64,000 bases of DNA from Cristatella mucedo (GCA_009760855.2 WPIO01000002.1:14504001-14568000), one strand, 5' to 3'; counted from the stretch's first letter, positions 1-43,120 are shown. The notes: generated by a model not told the origin, from the letters alone. Numbers and translations are program-made.

Positions 1-640
1 TGGAAGCAGTACGGGATGCTGCTTATTGAGACCTCTGGCAAGTAACATCCACTGAATCCTGCACATGTACGCATGCAAAGCACACCCGAATAAAAACGCC
101 AAGCTCACTGATGCAAAGGGGAAGCTGGCTGGAGCAGATGCGTCTTAAGTAGATACTTAGAGGTCATGCCTAGTCATGGCAGGTAGTGACCGCAGACGGA
201 AGCGAGCCCCGGACCTTCGACGCATACTAGCTGAAAGCTCGATCGCTAAACTATTTCAATCTAGTGTGAGAGACGGCGAGATGACATGAGATGCCGAGGA
301 GCGAGCGGTGCGAGAGCACGTGACTAGGGGAGATAGGCGGTCGTATAGGAGGGCTGGCGCAATCGAGTGAAAGGACCTGCAAGCCAGACTGAGGATCTTG
401 ATATCGATTTGATGCTCGATAGGGAGCCAGCGATGCTCAAACAAAAAGAAGTGGAAGATTGACGCAGAGGCTACTCCATTGACGACAGAACAGACGGGAC
501 ATTTCAAATTCCCGGACCAGCTTGGTTGTGGTACCTTATCCCAGAAAACAAAAAAATTGGCAAAGTTAAGTAGGTGAAAGTAGAAGATTTGACTGTAGAG
601 CTGAAAAGTAATTTTAGAAGAAGGCACCCATATTTAATAC
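1..640 (-). mobile_element. LINE remnant, group alpha (reverse-transcriptase 3' end)
   Basis: The minus strand encodes WLPIEHQIDIKILSLACRSF, a conserved block near the end of CR1/L2-type reverse transcriptases (RIDFKILSL...), followed by a serine-rich 'S...FSYASSKVRGSLP' region. Frames are broken. The 3' sequence matches copies at 1686 and 49235. Confidence 0.75.
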
Positions 641-1685
641 TGAAGGTACAAGAGATATGCTGATCGAAGCGATTTTGAGGTTTAGGCCTTCCCTTTTCCG
701 AGAAACTACGGATTAGTCTACAACTAAAAAGTTAGTTTCGTCGTCAATCAATTTGAAAAAGTTTGATGCCGTTTAAGGGCGAATGCCGAGACACTATTGG
801 CTGTAAGGGAGCTAGCTAGAAGAGCTTGAGATGCACCTCCATCTTTAACTCCACAAAGCCGCAAGGACTGTAGTGTGGGTGTAACGCAGGGGAGTTTCTG
901 CAATGAATTCAAATCCTAAGGGTCATGTACTGGAAAGGAGAAATGGATCAAAGCACAAGTGCAGCTATAAGTCATGTGCATGCAAATTCAAGTCCAGACT
1001 CTGCTTAGCAATTAAATTGGCAGAAGGAAGAGTAAAAATTATGAAAACAAACAATATACAGAACCTTAAGTCAATCCCTGTGGTACAGCATACTTTAAAG
1101 GCTCACTAGATGACCGTTTCTATTGACATTTACTGTCCAAATTAACCCAGTACGATAGGAGCTAAACCATTGTTCGTAGCACCTGAACTATCTAGGGTAA
1201 GTGCCAAGAAAAGTTTGTCTCTTTACACATGTATTATTATTATTATGATTATTATTAGGCAAAACTGTAACTGCGTAAGCATCAGCTCCCTCCGGTTATC
1301 TGCCTGAAGACTGTGTAATGCGGACCTGCAATGTGGTTAAAATGCACGTGGCGACCACTGGATGTCGAAAGAGACAGTTTTTGTGGGTCGGTTAGTAGCA
1401 GGTTAAGTGCCGGCCCGGGCGCTGTAGGCATCGGTTAAACCCTGGTTAAATTGCACAAGCTACGAAGTCCGAGTATAGAAACCCTCTCGTACGACTGTAA
1501 TCGCCAGCGACGGTTCTGATCTCGAAGGAAGACCGCTCCCATCACAAGATACGAGCGGTTAGCAAAGTAGCCAGCATAAAACAATTGCACAGTTCAAGTT
1601 GCTCTGCTCCAGAATAACGATGATCTAGGTCCTTTACAACAAGCTGCGAGAGAATCGGTACCCAATAGTTAGTGGCATGCAGGGC
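641..1685. other. Gene-free stretch
   Basis: Apart from the beta tail fragment at 834-905 and a short ATT repeat near 1230-1256, no gene or ordered structure is seen here. A 68-codon frame at 903 has no coding character. Confidence 0.5.
834..905 (-). mobile_element. LINE group beta, 3' tail fragment
   Basis: About 70 bp match the 3' terminus of group beta (plus-strand CTTTAACTCCACAAAGCC, then GTGGGTGTAACGCAGG). It is a heavily truncated copy. Confidence 0.6.
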
Positions 1686-2600
1686 ATCGAGCATGCAAAG
1701 GCAAGCAAGTATCGTGCTTAGGCCAGCATGCTAAAGCAAACTCGGAGACATTCATGGCCGCCGGTTAGTAAGACCTATGGCTGTTAACATGCACTGATTC
1801 GTGCACGGGTACGAACTCAAATGAAAAGCAGAGCAAAGAAGACACAATTCTCCGAGGTGAAGGGAAAGCTGACCGCAACCGTGATGTGTCTTGGAGCGAG
1901 ACTTCAAGGATGCCAGCTCATTGAAGATTCTGGCCGGAGACGGAAGTAGGTTCCAGACTTTTGGTGCGTACGAGCTGAAGGCTCGACCGCTAGAAGATTT
2001 CCCTTTAGCGCGATGGCTCGCAAGATGAATAAATGCTGATGAGCACTTGGTAGGAGAGCACACTAGAGGAGCAAGGAGGACGGATAGGTCAAGGTTGGTG
2101 CAATCGAGTGAAGTGACCTGTAGGCCAGACTAGAGGTCGATTGAAATCGATTGACGCTTGACGATTGACGCTTGACGAGGGAGCCTCGACGCTCGTACAG
2201 AAGTGGCAGCTGTGTGCTTTTTACAACAGATCAAGCCAGCTACTAATTTTTTCAGCAGCTCCTGACGATTAGGGCAATGGCCGGGAGTTCTGGGTAGAAG
2301 GAATCGCAATTACCTTGATTAGAGGTAACAAACGCACGAACTAGTCCGTCCTGCTCTTATTTAAGAAGGCCCAGATTCTGTTGAAGTTCCTTAACTAAAA
2401 ATGGGCCAACTTGGAAGTGGATGAAATGTTCTCGTCAAATGACAAGCCATTTTTGAATAGTACGCCTAGATTTTGGTCATACGCCACTGGAGTGATCATG
2501 CTGAAATAATCTCGAGTTTTGGTGATAGTGGTATCAACTACTTCCGATAAATCCAGCGGAACCAACACTCTACCCGAGTCGGAAATCCTTACCAATTCTG
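1686..2600 (-). mobile_element. LINE remnant, group alpha
   Basis: On the minus strand, LGVLFKNGLSFDENISSTS at the upstream end is a classic block preceding the final reverse-transcriptase motifs. SGRAFSSYAPKVWNLLPS near 1960-2000 is the conserved 'RAFS..APKLWNSLP' block. The frame is interrupted between them. The 3' part resembles positions 1-100 and 49240-49340. Confidence 0.8.
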
Positions 2601-2849
2601 CAGCCAGAAATACGTTTGACCGAAAGCATCGATCGAGAGTAAGCTTACACCAAAGTGGCTTGGATTGTTCCAGCTGTCGCTACCGGCACTTAGAAGTAAT
2701 GGTAGGAGGGAGTTGGAAGTTACGTCCAGGCATTGAGAGCAATGGATGAAGCAGCAGGACCAACTGATTGTTTATGAAGGGGTATTGCAGAGGAGATGCA
2801 ACTAACTGGTGTCAGTCGGCCTTCCAGTGCCTCACACGATTCGCGTTTT

Positions 2850-2870
2850 ACTTGCCTCTATGAGGCAAGT
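2850..2870. repeat. Perfect 9-bp hairpin
   Basis: ACTTGCCTC, a 3-base loop TAT, then GAGGCAAGT. It could be a fold-back in RNA or DNA. No gene is adjacent. Confidence 0.7.
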
Positions 2871-2999
2871 TATTGAGGCATTCACTTGCAACCCAGGCCA
2901 ATGCACACATTTTCGTACTGCCCAGAGCGAGGCAAGCGTCACAGCTCTTGTACCCTAGACAGCATCTTCTGAAAAGTAGAGTACCATGCAGCCTGCCGA

Positions 3000-3840
3000 T
3001 TAAGTCTGTGCATTCGTCCATTTGCCAAGCCCCCTGAGCTCTGCTTTACTTTCGTTCGCATACAAACGGATGTAGGCGCGGTCTCGCCCGCAATGTCGTT
3101 TCGCCCCAGCCCGACTCACACCACTCCGCCCCTGTCAACGGGCGCGATGCGTACCAGCTCGTTAGGGTGCTGCAGTCGGGCGGCATCAGCTAAATAAGCT
3201 GGATTTAATTGCACCGGGTAAGCTGTACTCGCAGGACCCTCTAGCTCTGCTGCGGCCAACTACTTTCTGCTAGTCCACCGGCCTGTGTGGACGCTATCCA
3301 CTCTTCTGTCCCTCTTTCTCTTACTCTCTTTTCTCTCCGCGCTCTCCGGAGCCGCTTACACGACGGCTGCTACCGCTACATCCGTATGCACGCCGCTCGC
3401 TCGCTCACACGGCCTGCGTAGGATACAATACAGCCGTCGTCGTCAGTACGTCAGTACGTCACCGCTCCCCCTGTGAGGGGGCGGGGCTTCGTTCGTCGTC
3501 GGTCCGTTGCCGCGCCCGCGACCCTTTACACATATCTATGAGATTGTTCGTCCCTACTTCCTCCCCGGATGTGGATGGTGGTTGTACAGGCAAGATATAC
3601 CGATATGAATATCAATGGGAATATTAAATATAAATAATTTAAAGCTATATAAATATTATTTTCGATAGACGGATGTCTACGCCTCGCAAACGGTCGGGCC
3701 CGCTTGACGATCGGCACTTCCCATCGGCCTTTCCCGTTGGCCTCGTGGTCCGGCTGGGTGGTACCGCCGTTCGTGCGCCGGCTTTGCTTACGATACGCCA
3801 CCGTTCGACCGCTCAAACCGGTTTTAAGGTAAATCCTTCG
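3000..3840 (+). promoter_or_regulatory. Candidate RPL41 promoter and 5' noncoding exon region
   Basis: This stretch is more GC-rich than its surroundings and holds a long pyrimidine run (about 3298-3340, alternating TC with CTTTCTC and TTTTCTC words). Ribosomal protein genes usually start transcription in a pyrimidine (TOP/TCT) tract. The RPL41 exon at 4652 begins at an acceptor, so a noncoding first exon should lie here. AAG|GTAAAT near 3827-3835 is one possible donor. The exact start and donor are inference. A small open frame at 3285-3476 has a signal-peptide-like start, but that is explained by the pyrimidine run. Confidence 0.35.
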
Positions 3841-4651
3841 TGAAACTTGCTTCTTTTGCGTATTTCGCTAGTGATATGTCATATCTGTGTAGAAGCAACC
3901 TAGTTGCTCATGCCTCCCCAAAAGGGCTTGGCCGTTCTTCGAACTGTTCACCCATCTTGCTGTTCTTTATGCACGGCGTAACAACTGGTGTTTGTTGTTT
4001 CGAAACTTAACGTCGGGGTTACGTTTCAAGTGACGTTTAGACAAACTATATGTAACGAACCGGGTAGCCGTTAAATATTCAAAGCACGGCGGCAAGCCGT
4101 CTCCTGGTAGGAGCATCCATATCTTGCGAAACAAAAATCGTCCGAAAATGTAGGTGACGATAGAGGAATGCGGATGACTGCGTTATTTGTGATGTGTGCT
4201 ACACTGGCCATACCAAGCCCTGCGCTTATTTGCATTTGGCCACTGACCGTCTGCGTGCACCACCCCATAACGTGTTGGCAGGACGTGTCGATCTTGTTTG
4301 CTTAGGTAACTAATGTCAGACGCATGTACTTGCGTATAGACAGATGTGGCCCGAGAATTTTGGTTTGGCAGCGTGCAAGTGTCACTGAGGGGTAAGGCTA
4401 GTATTAAAAAACAGCACATACACAAAGAAATATCCGAGTTTGCTTCTGCTTTACCTTGATTTTAAATAGATGCCTACACAATTTAAATATGAAACCTGGC
4501 AACGGCTGACCGAATGTGAGAGTCCAGCTGCGATGAGTGGGTTGTACTTGTGGGTCACTTGGCTTGTGCTTGAACATTTTTTATTGCATACTTCTGCACT
4601 CGTCGTTCGTGCTGCTATTTTAAGCTCACGGTATTTGTTTTTATTCTTTAG

Positions 4652-4956
4652 GACTGACAGCGATATGAGGGCCAAGGTAAGCTGGCTTGAAAAATCGCTG
4701 TCTGGCACAGTAGGTGCTGCCTATCACCATCTGCCTTGCTGTTTCGTGAGACTCGTAGCTGATTCGTGCCTTGGTTTTACAGTGGCGCAAGAAGAGGATG
4801 AGACGGTTGAAACGCAAAAGGAGGAAGATGAGAGCGAGGTGAGCTTCATATTTGTAATTCGCACTGATTGCTTTATGCTCTACTGCTACCTCATGGTATT
4901 GTGAGTAGAAGCCTTTGTCGCCCGATCGCAATATGTTCGTTTGTAGATCCAAGTAA
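4652..4956 (+). CDS. RPL41: Ribosomal protein eL41 (RPL41), three-exon gene
   Basis: Joining 4665-4676, 4783-4838 and 4947-4956 gives a 25-residue, extremely basic peptide: MRAK, then WRKKRMRRLKRKRRKMRA, then RSK and a TAA stop. This is eL41, the smallest protein of the large cytosolic ribosomal subunit, and the length matches the family exactly. The first exon shown starts at 4652 after TTCTTTAG, with 13 nt of 5'UTR before the ATG. Both short introns (106 and 108 bp) have good sites: GTAAGC...TTTTACAG and GTGAGC...TTTGTAG. The second intron splits the AGA codon. The family's single-helix Arg/Lys-rich composition is intact and there is no frameshift. A 5' noncoding exon must lie upstream. Identification rests on family knowledge of the 25-residue sequence and is very secure. 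Confidence 0.96.
4665..4676 (+). CDS. RPL41: RPL41 coding exon 1 (M-R-A-K)
   Basis: Twelve coding nucleotides, ATG AGG GCC AAG, end directly at a GTAAGC donor in phase 0. The exon itself begins at 4652 behind a pyrimidine-rich acceptor. A first coding exon of only four codons makes the gene invisible to simple ORF searches. Confidence 0.93.
4783..4838 (+). CDS. RPL41: RPL41 coding exon 2
   Basis: Fifty-six nucleotides after GGTTTTACAG encode 18 codons of almost only Arg, Lys, Met and Trp, plus the first two bases of an Arg codon. The donor is GTGAGC. This is the diagnostic core of eL41. Confidence 0.95.
4947..4956 (+). CDS. RPL41: RPL41 coding exon 3 (R-S-K-stop)
   Basis: After TTTGTAG the first base A completes the split AGA codon, followed by TCC AAG TAA. 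The 3'UTR continues at least to the candidate poly(A) signal at 5120. Confidence 0.93.
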
Positions 4957-5119
4957 ATGCTTGGCCATGCCGATCGGTCATCCGAGCCTAAGGCACCAAG
5001 TTTGTCACGTTAGACCACTATCAGCAACAACTTGTTCTAGTAGTCTACTGAAGATTATGCAGTCGGCTAGTTCAACAATGCCAACGTTTTCTTCCGTGTC
5101 AACGTGCCAACCTGTTTTC

Positions 5120-5125
5120 ATTAAA
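5120..5125 (+). terminator. Candidate RPL41 poly(A) signal ATTAAA
   Basis: ATTAAA lies 164 nt after the RPL41 stop. About 20 nt further on is a T-rich stretch (CTGTTTTTTGTTTCC), as expected for a downstream cleavage element. A canonical AATAAA occurs only at 5535, which would make an unusually long 3'UTR for this gene. Confidence 0.5.
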
Positions 5126-6989
5126 CATTTTGAAAGTTAGCCATCTGTTTTTTGTTTCCGGGAAATCGTTATGGAAGTTTGATCGTCGGTTACTTTGTGC
5201 AAGCATGTGGGATTGCTCTATCGAACGAACTCAATGCACGTTAGGTATTGCAGCCGAGCTATAAAGATTGTGCATGCGATCAATCGCAGCCCGCAGCCAT
5301 TCCGAACATCCTTAGCGAGACTTCTTCCGAGTGGCTCCCGAGAGACCAGGTGCTAGGGTGCCGCCGGCAGCCACGTCTTCTAGCTACGTCGCGTCCAGCC
5401 TCGGTCGCTTCGGCCCCCCCCCCCTCGATGCCCGCATCAGTAAAAATATTGATTTAGAACTTATCACGAAAGCTGTATAGTAAAACTGTTCATCGCAACA
5501 CTAATTATTGACTACACAATTAGTGAAGAAATGGAATAAACCGTAAACAAAGCTGCAGCTAATGGTTGTTTAAAAAAATTTAAAACAGTTCAATAATGAC
5601 TTTCTCACTAACTCTACTTCGACGTAGGCAAAAGCATATGCCGGACCAAGCCAGTAGCCGTGCACGAACGACACCCATTCAAGATGGGCTCTGTATATGT
5701 GTGCTTGTGTGTGTGCACCTATATGTGTGTGGTGGGCTGCTCTCGGGAGCCTAAATGTCGCTCGAGCAGGCTGGCGCGGTTTCGTTGCTTAGCGTGGCGG
5801 GGGTGGGGGTGGCTGTACTACAAGGTTTGCACACATGCCGATGCCATCAAGACTCCGAGAGCAGTTTTGTGTTGCTGTACTTGGAGCGTCGAGCTAATAT
5901 GTACGAAAGCAAGGTTCAGTAGCCTAGTGCGGCTGTAATGTGATACGGCTGTGGGATGCCCTCCGACCGAAGCAATCTTTAAGGTGGCCTCTTCTGTCCT
6001 CTTTACCGCTCACATCTCCAGAGGTATGTATTACAGCGTAACAGAGACTCACTGCGTAACAGAGACCTCAGCGCGGCCATCTCAACTCGCCGCCGGCTCC
6101 AGCTCGGGGGGGGGCGCTATGAGCAACATGTAAAGGAACAACTTGGAATACACGAACGATAATAGCGAGATTTAACTTCAAGGCTCGGGCAGAATAGGGC
6201 CTTTACGCTGGCTTTACGTGGGCTGTCAAGAAGCGCCAGTCATTCATCCTTGGCGACGAGGATCGAGCGAATCTGATCGATCGATCGAGCAGATCAAGCG
6301 GATCGACCGCTCTGCGCCGGATCGCACGACTTCGACGACCCGCTAGCTTCGCTCACATAATAGCCAAGATTTATGTACGCCATCGCCCAACCGGCACCGA
6401 GTCAAAGGGTAGGCTTGGCCTAGTCGGGTGACCCTCAGCTTGCATATCGCATGCCAGTTCTTCCGGCAGAGGAACCGTCGACAAGAGAAAGGTCGCTTGC
6501 TAAATTTGCTGAAGCAGCAGCGGCCGAGGCGCCGAGTAACGCAGCGATTTCTCGCCAGTAGGAGAGTGAGTGATCGTTCGAACGCATGACCCAGATTCGA
6601 TTTCTCAAACAGCGAGTTCTTTGGTGCTCGTCGTTCCCCAAGGAGCGGCTTGCGGTGCAGCCCGTGTCGACTCTGGAATCCTATTCGCCTCATCAAAAGA
6701 GGCTTCAGATTTTTCGCGATACGCAGGCTAAGAAGTGTCATACATCTTTTAGTTTCGCATAAACTTCACAGCCTCGTGCAAAATAAAACGGGTCCTGCTA
6801 ACCTGGCAGGTGAAAGATGGCAATTTCTGGAGCTTATCTCCCAGTCAGTCTTCTAACTGTACGTTTAAATAAATAGTGTGGTAGAGACAGTTTTATTTCT
6901 TAACAAAAGTTTTCTTGGGCTAGAGTATTAAGCTGGAGTGAACAAACAGTAATTCCGAAGCCAGTTAATAAGGCTTCAAGTAAACAAAA

Positions 6990-7065
6990 TCTGCAGCAAA
7001 TGTAAAGCGCCTAGAAAGAGATTGAGTTCTCTGAGGGCGCTTTATCAAGTCCATTATTATTATTA
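6990..7065 (+). mobile_element. LINE group gamma, 3' tail
   Basis: Reads AAAGCGCCTAGAAAGAGATT, then GAGTTCTCTGAGGGCGC, and ends in (ATT)n. This is the 3' signature shared with copies at 31600, 51215, 60050 and 61085. Only the tail is left. Confidence 0.75.
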
Positions 7066-7279
7066 TGCCTACGATCAGCAAAGTGTGTAACTCTGAAAAA
7101 GAGAGAAGAACGGTGCTTGTATGATTAAAATCTGGACCAAAAATAAGCGGAATGAGCTGAGTGCGGACAGACATGACGCACAGATTAAGCTCACAGATAA
7201 AGCGGAGAGATACAGCGAGCCGTGCGCTTGTGGTATGTATTAAACTCACTAGTGCAATACTGTGACGATCAGTTGTAAT

Positions 7280-7286
<7 letters not shown>

Positions 7287-7322
<36 letters not shown>
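7287..7322. repeat. (TA)n microsatellite
   Basis: About 18 TA units within an ACATAC context. Confidence 0.95.
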
Positions 7323-7325
<3 letters not shown>

Positions 7326-8987
7326 CATACCAAAGAACTGTGAAAATATCTTCCTATTCTAATCCGCAATTCCTCATCCACATCTTAGTAGTATTAATAA
7401 TGAAGCAATCAGGGAGTTTAGCTTACTACCTAGTTTCGTTAAGTATGTTAGAGTGGTGCTATATGTTGCTATAGTAGCTGCATAGCACTTGTAGCTACCA
7501 ATCTGCTGTGCTATTATTAGGCAAATACATTGACCTGAAGATGGCACTTCGCGTAGGTCTTTGAAAACTCGACAAATGTGCATTTTTCTGCCATCTCGTA
7601 GAGTCAGCCTGTGCACTGAGCAGCTGCTACAGATTCTGCCGATGATACAGATTCAGTAGGCTTTACTGATTGATGTTGCATCGTTCTATTATGTCTATGG
7701 ATGTCGGACGGGTCAGTATTCAAGCAGGTCAACTACCTGCCTACTTCTAGTAGCCACTCTGCCAAGCCACGACACGACGTCTTCGATCTTCCTAGCAACA
7801 AATGTGGTAGGATTGGCGAATTGGCTGGCCTTCCATCGGAGTCAGTGGAAACCTGTTGGCAAGCACATTCCCTTTGAAATCTAGTAATTGGTGCTGTGTT
7901 CTCTGAATGCCTAACCTCAAGCAGGACGTGTAGATATTCCAAAGCTTACCAATAGGCCTCCAGCATGCGTAACATACCGATCGTCTTCTGAATAGTTTAT
8001 TTATTGCTACTTAAGCATGCGTGCTTACATCTTTTGTTTTATATCTCCACTTTGGCCATTTATGATCGCATGCTTGTTAATGCTGATTTAGTCACTTCTA
8101 AATTGCCTATATTGTGAAAATGTGGCGGCAGAAAGAACTGGGTACATTCACAAATGTAGTAACTATAGTTTTGTACGCGTCTCTTGTTTGAAAAAATAAA
8201 AATATGTATCGGACTGTTCGATCTCTTTAAAAAGCTAAAAAAAACCACGAATGAATATTTTCGCTCTAGAAAAAAAGAAAGAAACAAGCAAGTATCGCGA
8301 CTTCATTGGAAGTTGAACCTTTAAAGAACCTTTAAAGCCCGATATGACAACCAAGTTAAACGAGCAAAAAAGTAAGCGAAGCAATATTCCCGTGCATTAT
8401 AAAACTATTTTGGGTGTGCTAGCATGGTTGACTGGCTTCTTTAACTACTGGTAATTTAGGAGGAGTGATCTTGCGTGCATGAGTGATCGTAAAAAGTGCT
8501 GCTCAGACATTATCAAGCACTTCCGATGTCATAGTTTTATCGTCCAAGCTCTTTGCATCCTCAAGGTGGTTTCTCAAACTTACATTTGGCTGCAAATTGT
8601 CAGTCTTACTAATTTACTATGTGCTAAACCAGTGTCTGAGCTAGGATTTTCAACTAGGAGGTAAGACCTGCAAAATGCTTATGTAGTGAGAAAGACTCGC
8701 AGGATTTTCACGTAGGTGGGGCTAGACCAGCAAAAAATTAAAAATTATAGCGCAACATCATAGTGTTTACTCGACACAAACTTGGTGGTTGCTCATTGAG
8801 CCCACTGTAGGGGGGGGGGCCAAAAGCCCCCGCCCCCTCGGATCCTATACAGCGATAAACGTATAAGTTGATTCACTTGTAACGACCGAATATCATACAT
8901 GTCGCCTGTCAGCGTCCACATCCGACCGCTTATGCTGTCCAACGTAACATCAACGTAAATCTCATTTAATTACATTATATTAAAGAC

Positions 8988-8993
8988 TTTATT
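8988..8993 (-). terminator. AATAAA poly(A) signal of the WD gene
   Basis: The minus strand reads AATAAA 60 nt after the exon 21 stop, preceded by TTTTTC and followed by an AT-rich stretch. This gives a compact 3'UTR of about 80 nt. Confidence 0.6.
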
Positions 8994-9053
8994 GAAAAAT
9001 ATTACCCATAAAAATATGCGGCAAAATGCCGAGCACAATAATAAACGGTACAA

Positions 9054-40286
<31,233 letters not shown>

Positions 40287-41213
40287 CTGCGCGGCGGCGG
40301 CGGCGGCGGCGGCGTCGTCGTCGTCGCCAGGCAGCTGTGGATGCGCAGTGCAGCGCGTGCGGCCGCGCGCGCAGGCTAGCGCCCCGTGTGGTGCCTGCCG
40401 CGTCTAGGCTGGCGCACGACGACGACGAGCGGAAAGCCGGCGCACGACGCCCTCGCTCGGCGCTCCGCACGCCACGCCGGCGCGAAACCGATGAAAACTT
40501 TAACATCCCGGCACGCTACAGATAGCTGAGCGCTGAAATTGTATTTGGCAAACAAATGGGGGGGGGGTGCATCGTAGCAGCAGCAGCAGCTGACTACGAC
40601 AGGCTGCGACGGAGGACGGAAGTGGCCAAGCATTGGGAAATTGACACTTTAAGGTCAAGTAGAGAGAGCGCGCTCGCAGCAGAAAGTCGACGCCGTTCAG
40701 CTGCTGGTGGTGGCAGGACATGCCAACTTTTTGTGTGCAGAAAACGGCGGGCACAAGGGACGTCGCTTAAAACGCAAAGTCTCTCTTATCGGCCTAGCAT
40801 CGGGCAGCTGCCCTTTGTCGCTGCGACTGCTTTTACAAAAGGTGAATATTTGACCGTGGTTTTGAAATTTTGCGTGCGTGTCATCTCTACGTGCTAGCGC
40901 TCAAGAATAGAATGGGAACAGCAAAATTCTTTACGCTTTAGGCAGTGCTAATAATTGCTAACTTATCCAGAGAATTCAATACTGCACTGGCCGGTCCCAT
41001 CTCCGGTCTTGGCCGCTTTAAGCCTTGGGCGTTACCTGACGAAGAGTTCGAAATTCTTTAATGGGAGGGCCTGAGCAGATCAAGGCGTTGACCATTGCGG
41101 TAAATGTAGTTGAACCTGTATTTATACAGCTACGATATGCTTATACCGAATGGATAGAGCAACGCCTGGGAAAGAATTAGAAAGTGCTGTCCGGTCGTCG
41201 GGCTATATTGTGT

Positions 41214-42812
41214 GTAATGTAATGTATCTCCGTCTGTAACTCCACGAAGCCATAAAGACTAAGCGGGTGTTACGCAGGAGAATTTTGTATAGTGCACTCG
41301 CAGCCTAAGCGGCTTTCGGTACGCACTCGGTAGCCAACAGACTTCGTCTCACGCAACAAAGAGAATGTACCCAGGCTAGGTTCGGTTGGCTGAGACGTTA
41401 CGGCTGCAATGAGATAAGGGTCACCGACTAGGCAAGGGTCTGACCTATGGGCATGGCCGAATGCGCGGTGACGAGATGTCGCCGGGGCTCTTGGGTAGCA
41501 TAAGTTGGCCGAGTAAGTCGTGGTGTTGGAGGCTCCCGGTCTCGCCGAGTTATGCACCTGGATGGGTGCCGGCGTGCTCCGGCGATGCGGCCACGCACGC
41601 ACGCTGCACCGCATGCCCTAGGCCTGAGCGGAGCTGGATAGCACGCTCGTTGTTGTGACTTGTATATTCCCGTTCTCCGCGTAGCGTGTTCGTGCCCCGC
41701 CGCGAGTTGCCGTCTTTCGGCGGAAGCTGTTGACTGTGGTGGACGTCGATCCCGACTAGCCAAGCATTTACTCAGCCAGCCGGATCTACGCTCGTACTAT
41801 TGGAACGGAGTCGGTACAAAGGCGGGACTTCGGAAGCCGACTGAGCAACTAATACGTTCGCTCGCGCTTGCTGCGTCGTCACCTACAGTGTAATTTGTAT
41901 AGGACCCTCCCTGTGCACTTGTTTAGTTCCCCTGTAGTTGTTTGCGCATGCGATATTATAGAGAGGTCTAACTTGACGACGTTCGTCTTACCCTAGCTCA
42001 GCGGCATGGCGAGCGGCGGCGTGACTCGAGCATGGCGGGAATTAGCCTCTGACCCCTGGATTTTCGGCTACGAGAAAGTGGGAAGCACAGCAAAGTCAGG
42101 AGAGCAGTTGAGGTAGTAGCATGAAAGTAGCAGCTCAGGACCTCAGGACTCAATGCAGCTCAGGACCGCTGTAAAGAATGTGCCATAGTCGGCAGCAGGA
42201 GAGTAGTTGTCGTTGCGTGAGAATTGTGGAAGCGAGTTCCACAGTCTACGACCTGCAGAGCTGAAGCTTCTTTCGCCAACGGTCTTTAAGCGGAGAAATG
42301 GAACAGCTAATTTATTGTCCACACAGGACCTGAGAGCAAGAGAAGACTGAAGCTGATGCAGCAGTTCAGCTAGGTATGAAGGAGTCAAGCCGTGGCCTTG
42401 GCCTTGTGGGTCAGTGTAAGAACTTTGCTCTCTATCCGTTGATCAACCGGCAGCCATCCTAGCTCTTTCAGCAAAGAAGACACGTGCTCAAACCTCTGGG
42501 ACCCATGTTCATCGCCATCTGCAGTGGCCTAGTTGCTTTCTTTGGCAGCCCAGCCAAAAGGGAATTACAATAATCAAGCCAAGACAGAACTAAGGAGCTA
42601 GTTAAATATTTTACAAGCCACTGTGGAAGACAGCTCCCTATCTTGGATAGGGATCGGGCGTGATGGCTAGCTGTAGTAGCAGTCTTCTGAATGAAGCTTT
42701 TAAAATTTAAGCAGCTGTCGAAAACGGCAGCTAAATTTTGAGCACGTGGTGATGGTCGCACCACAGTATCGCCTATTAGAAGAGTGTACATATTCGAAGG
42801 AAAATGGGTCAT
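41214..42812 (-). mobile_element. LINE group beta, longest copy, interrupted
   Basis: The minus strand encodes IGDTVVRPSPRAQNLAAVFD, SSLVLSWLDYCNSLLAGLPK and, after frame breaks, AELLHQLQSSLALRSCVDNK and KTVGERSFSSAGRRLWNSLP. These are the last reverse-transcriptase blocks in CR1/L2 order. The 3'UTR ends with TACATTACATTACAC at about 41214, a short microsatellite-like LINE terminus. The 3'UTR is split by the insertion at 41366-42071. Confidence 0.9.
41366..42071. mobile_element. 706-bp insertion with 5-bp target duplication (possible solo LTR)
   Basis: GAGAA occurs at 41361-41365 and again at 42072-42076. Removing 41366-42071 plus one GAGAA restores the LINE beta consensus seen at 61921. The insert starts TGTACCC and ends GGCTAC, is GC-rich and has no coding frame. 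The size, TG start and 5-bp duplication suggest a solo LTR, but the terminal CA is missing. Confidence 0.75.
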
Positions 42813-42999
42813 CTTTTAGCTCATCTAACCTGTCAAGCTAAAAGGAGCAGCGAGGTGAGACAGCCATGTTCAAGCGCAAAGTTTATTCAGTTTCGCAAGT
42901 TTTTGAGGAGCCCTCATCGACTCTAAGCGGCTGCAAAGCTGCTGGGCTTGCGGAGCAGCGTTTATACATCAGTCATTCGCGCATACCATGGACTCAAAG

Positions 43000-43120
43000 T
43001 AATGCAATGCAATGTATCCCCCTGTTTGTAACGTCACAGAGCCACACAGACTGTGCGAGTGTTGAGCACAAGAGTTTTCTTTAACGCGCTCAAAGCCTAA
43101 GTGGCTTGCGGTAGGCATTC
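43000..43120 (-). mobile_element. LINE group beta, 3' tail fragment
   Basis: AATGCAATGCAATGTATCCC, GTAACGTCACAGAGCCAC and GCCTAAGTGGCTTGCGGTA match the beta 3' terminus with about 20 percent changes. Confidence 0.65.

Larger units (their letters stand above)
5140..8965. other. Intergenic region between RPL41 and the WD gene 3' end
   Basis: No coding exon is supported. It contains a GATC-rich stretch near 6255-6310, a LINE gamma tail (6990), a (TA)n run (7287) and a G9 run near 8810. The two genes converge on this region from opposite sides. Confidence 0.5.

Noticed and set aside
3285-3476. Small open frame with a signal-peptide-like start
   Set aside because: The hydrophobic run is produced by a TC-rich tract. 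There is no support for a mature protein, and the position fits a promoter of RPL41 better.
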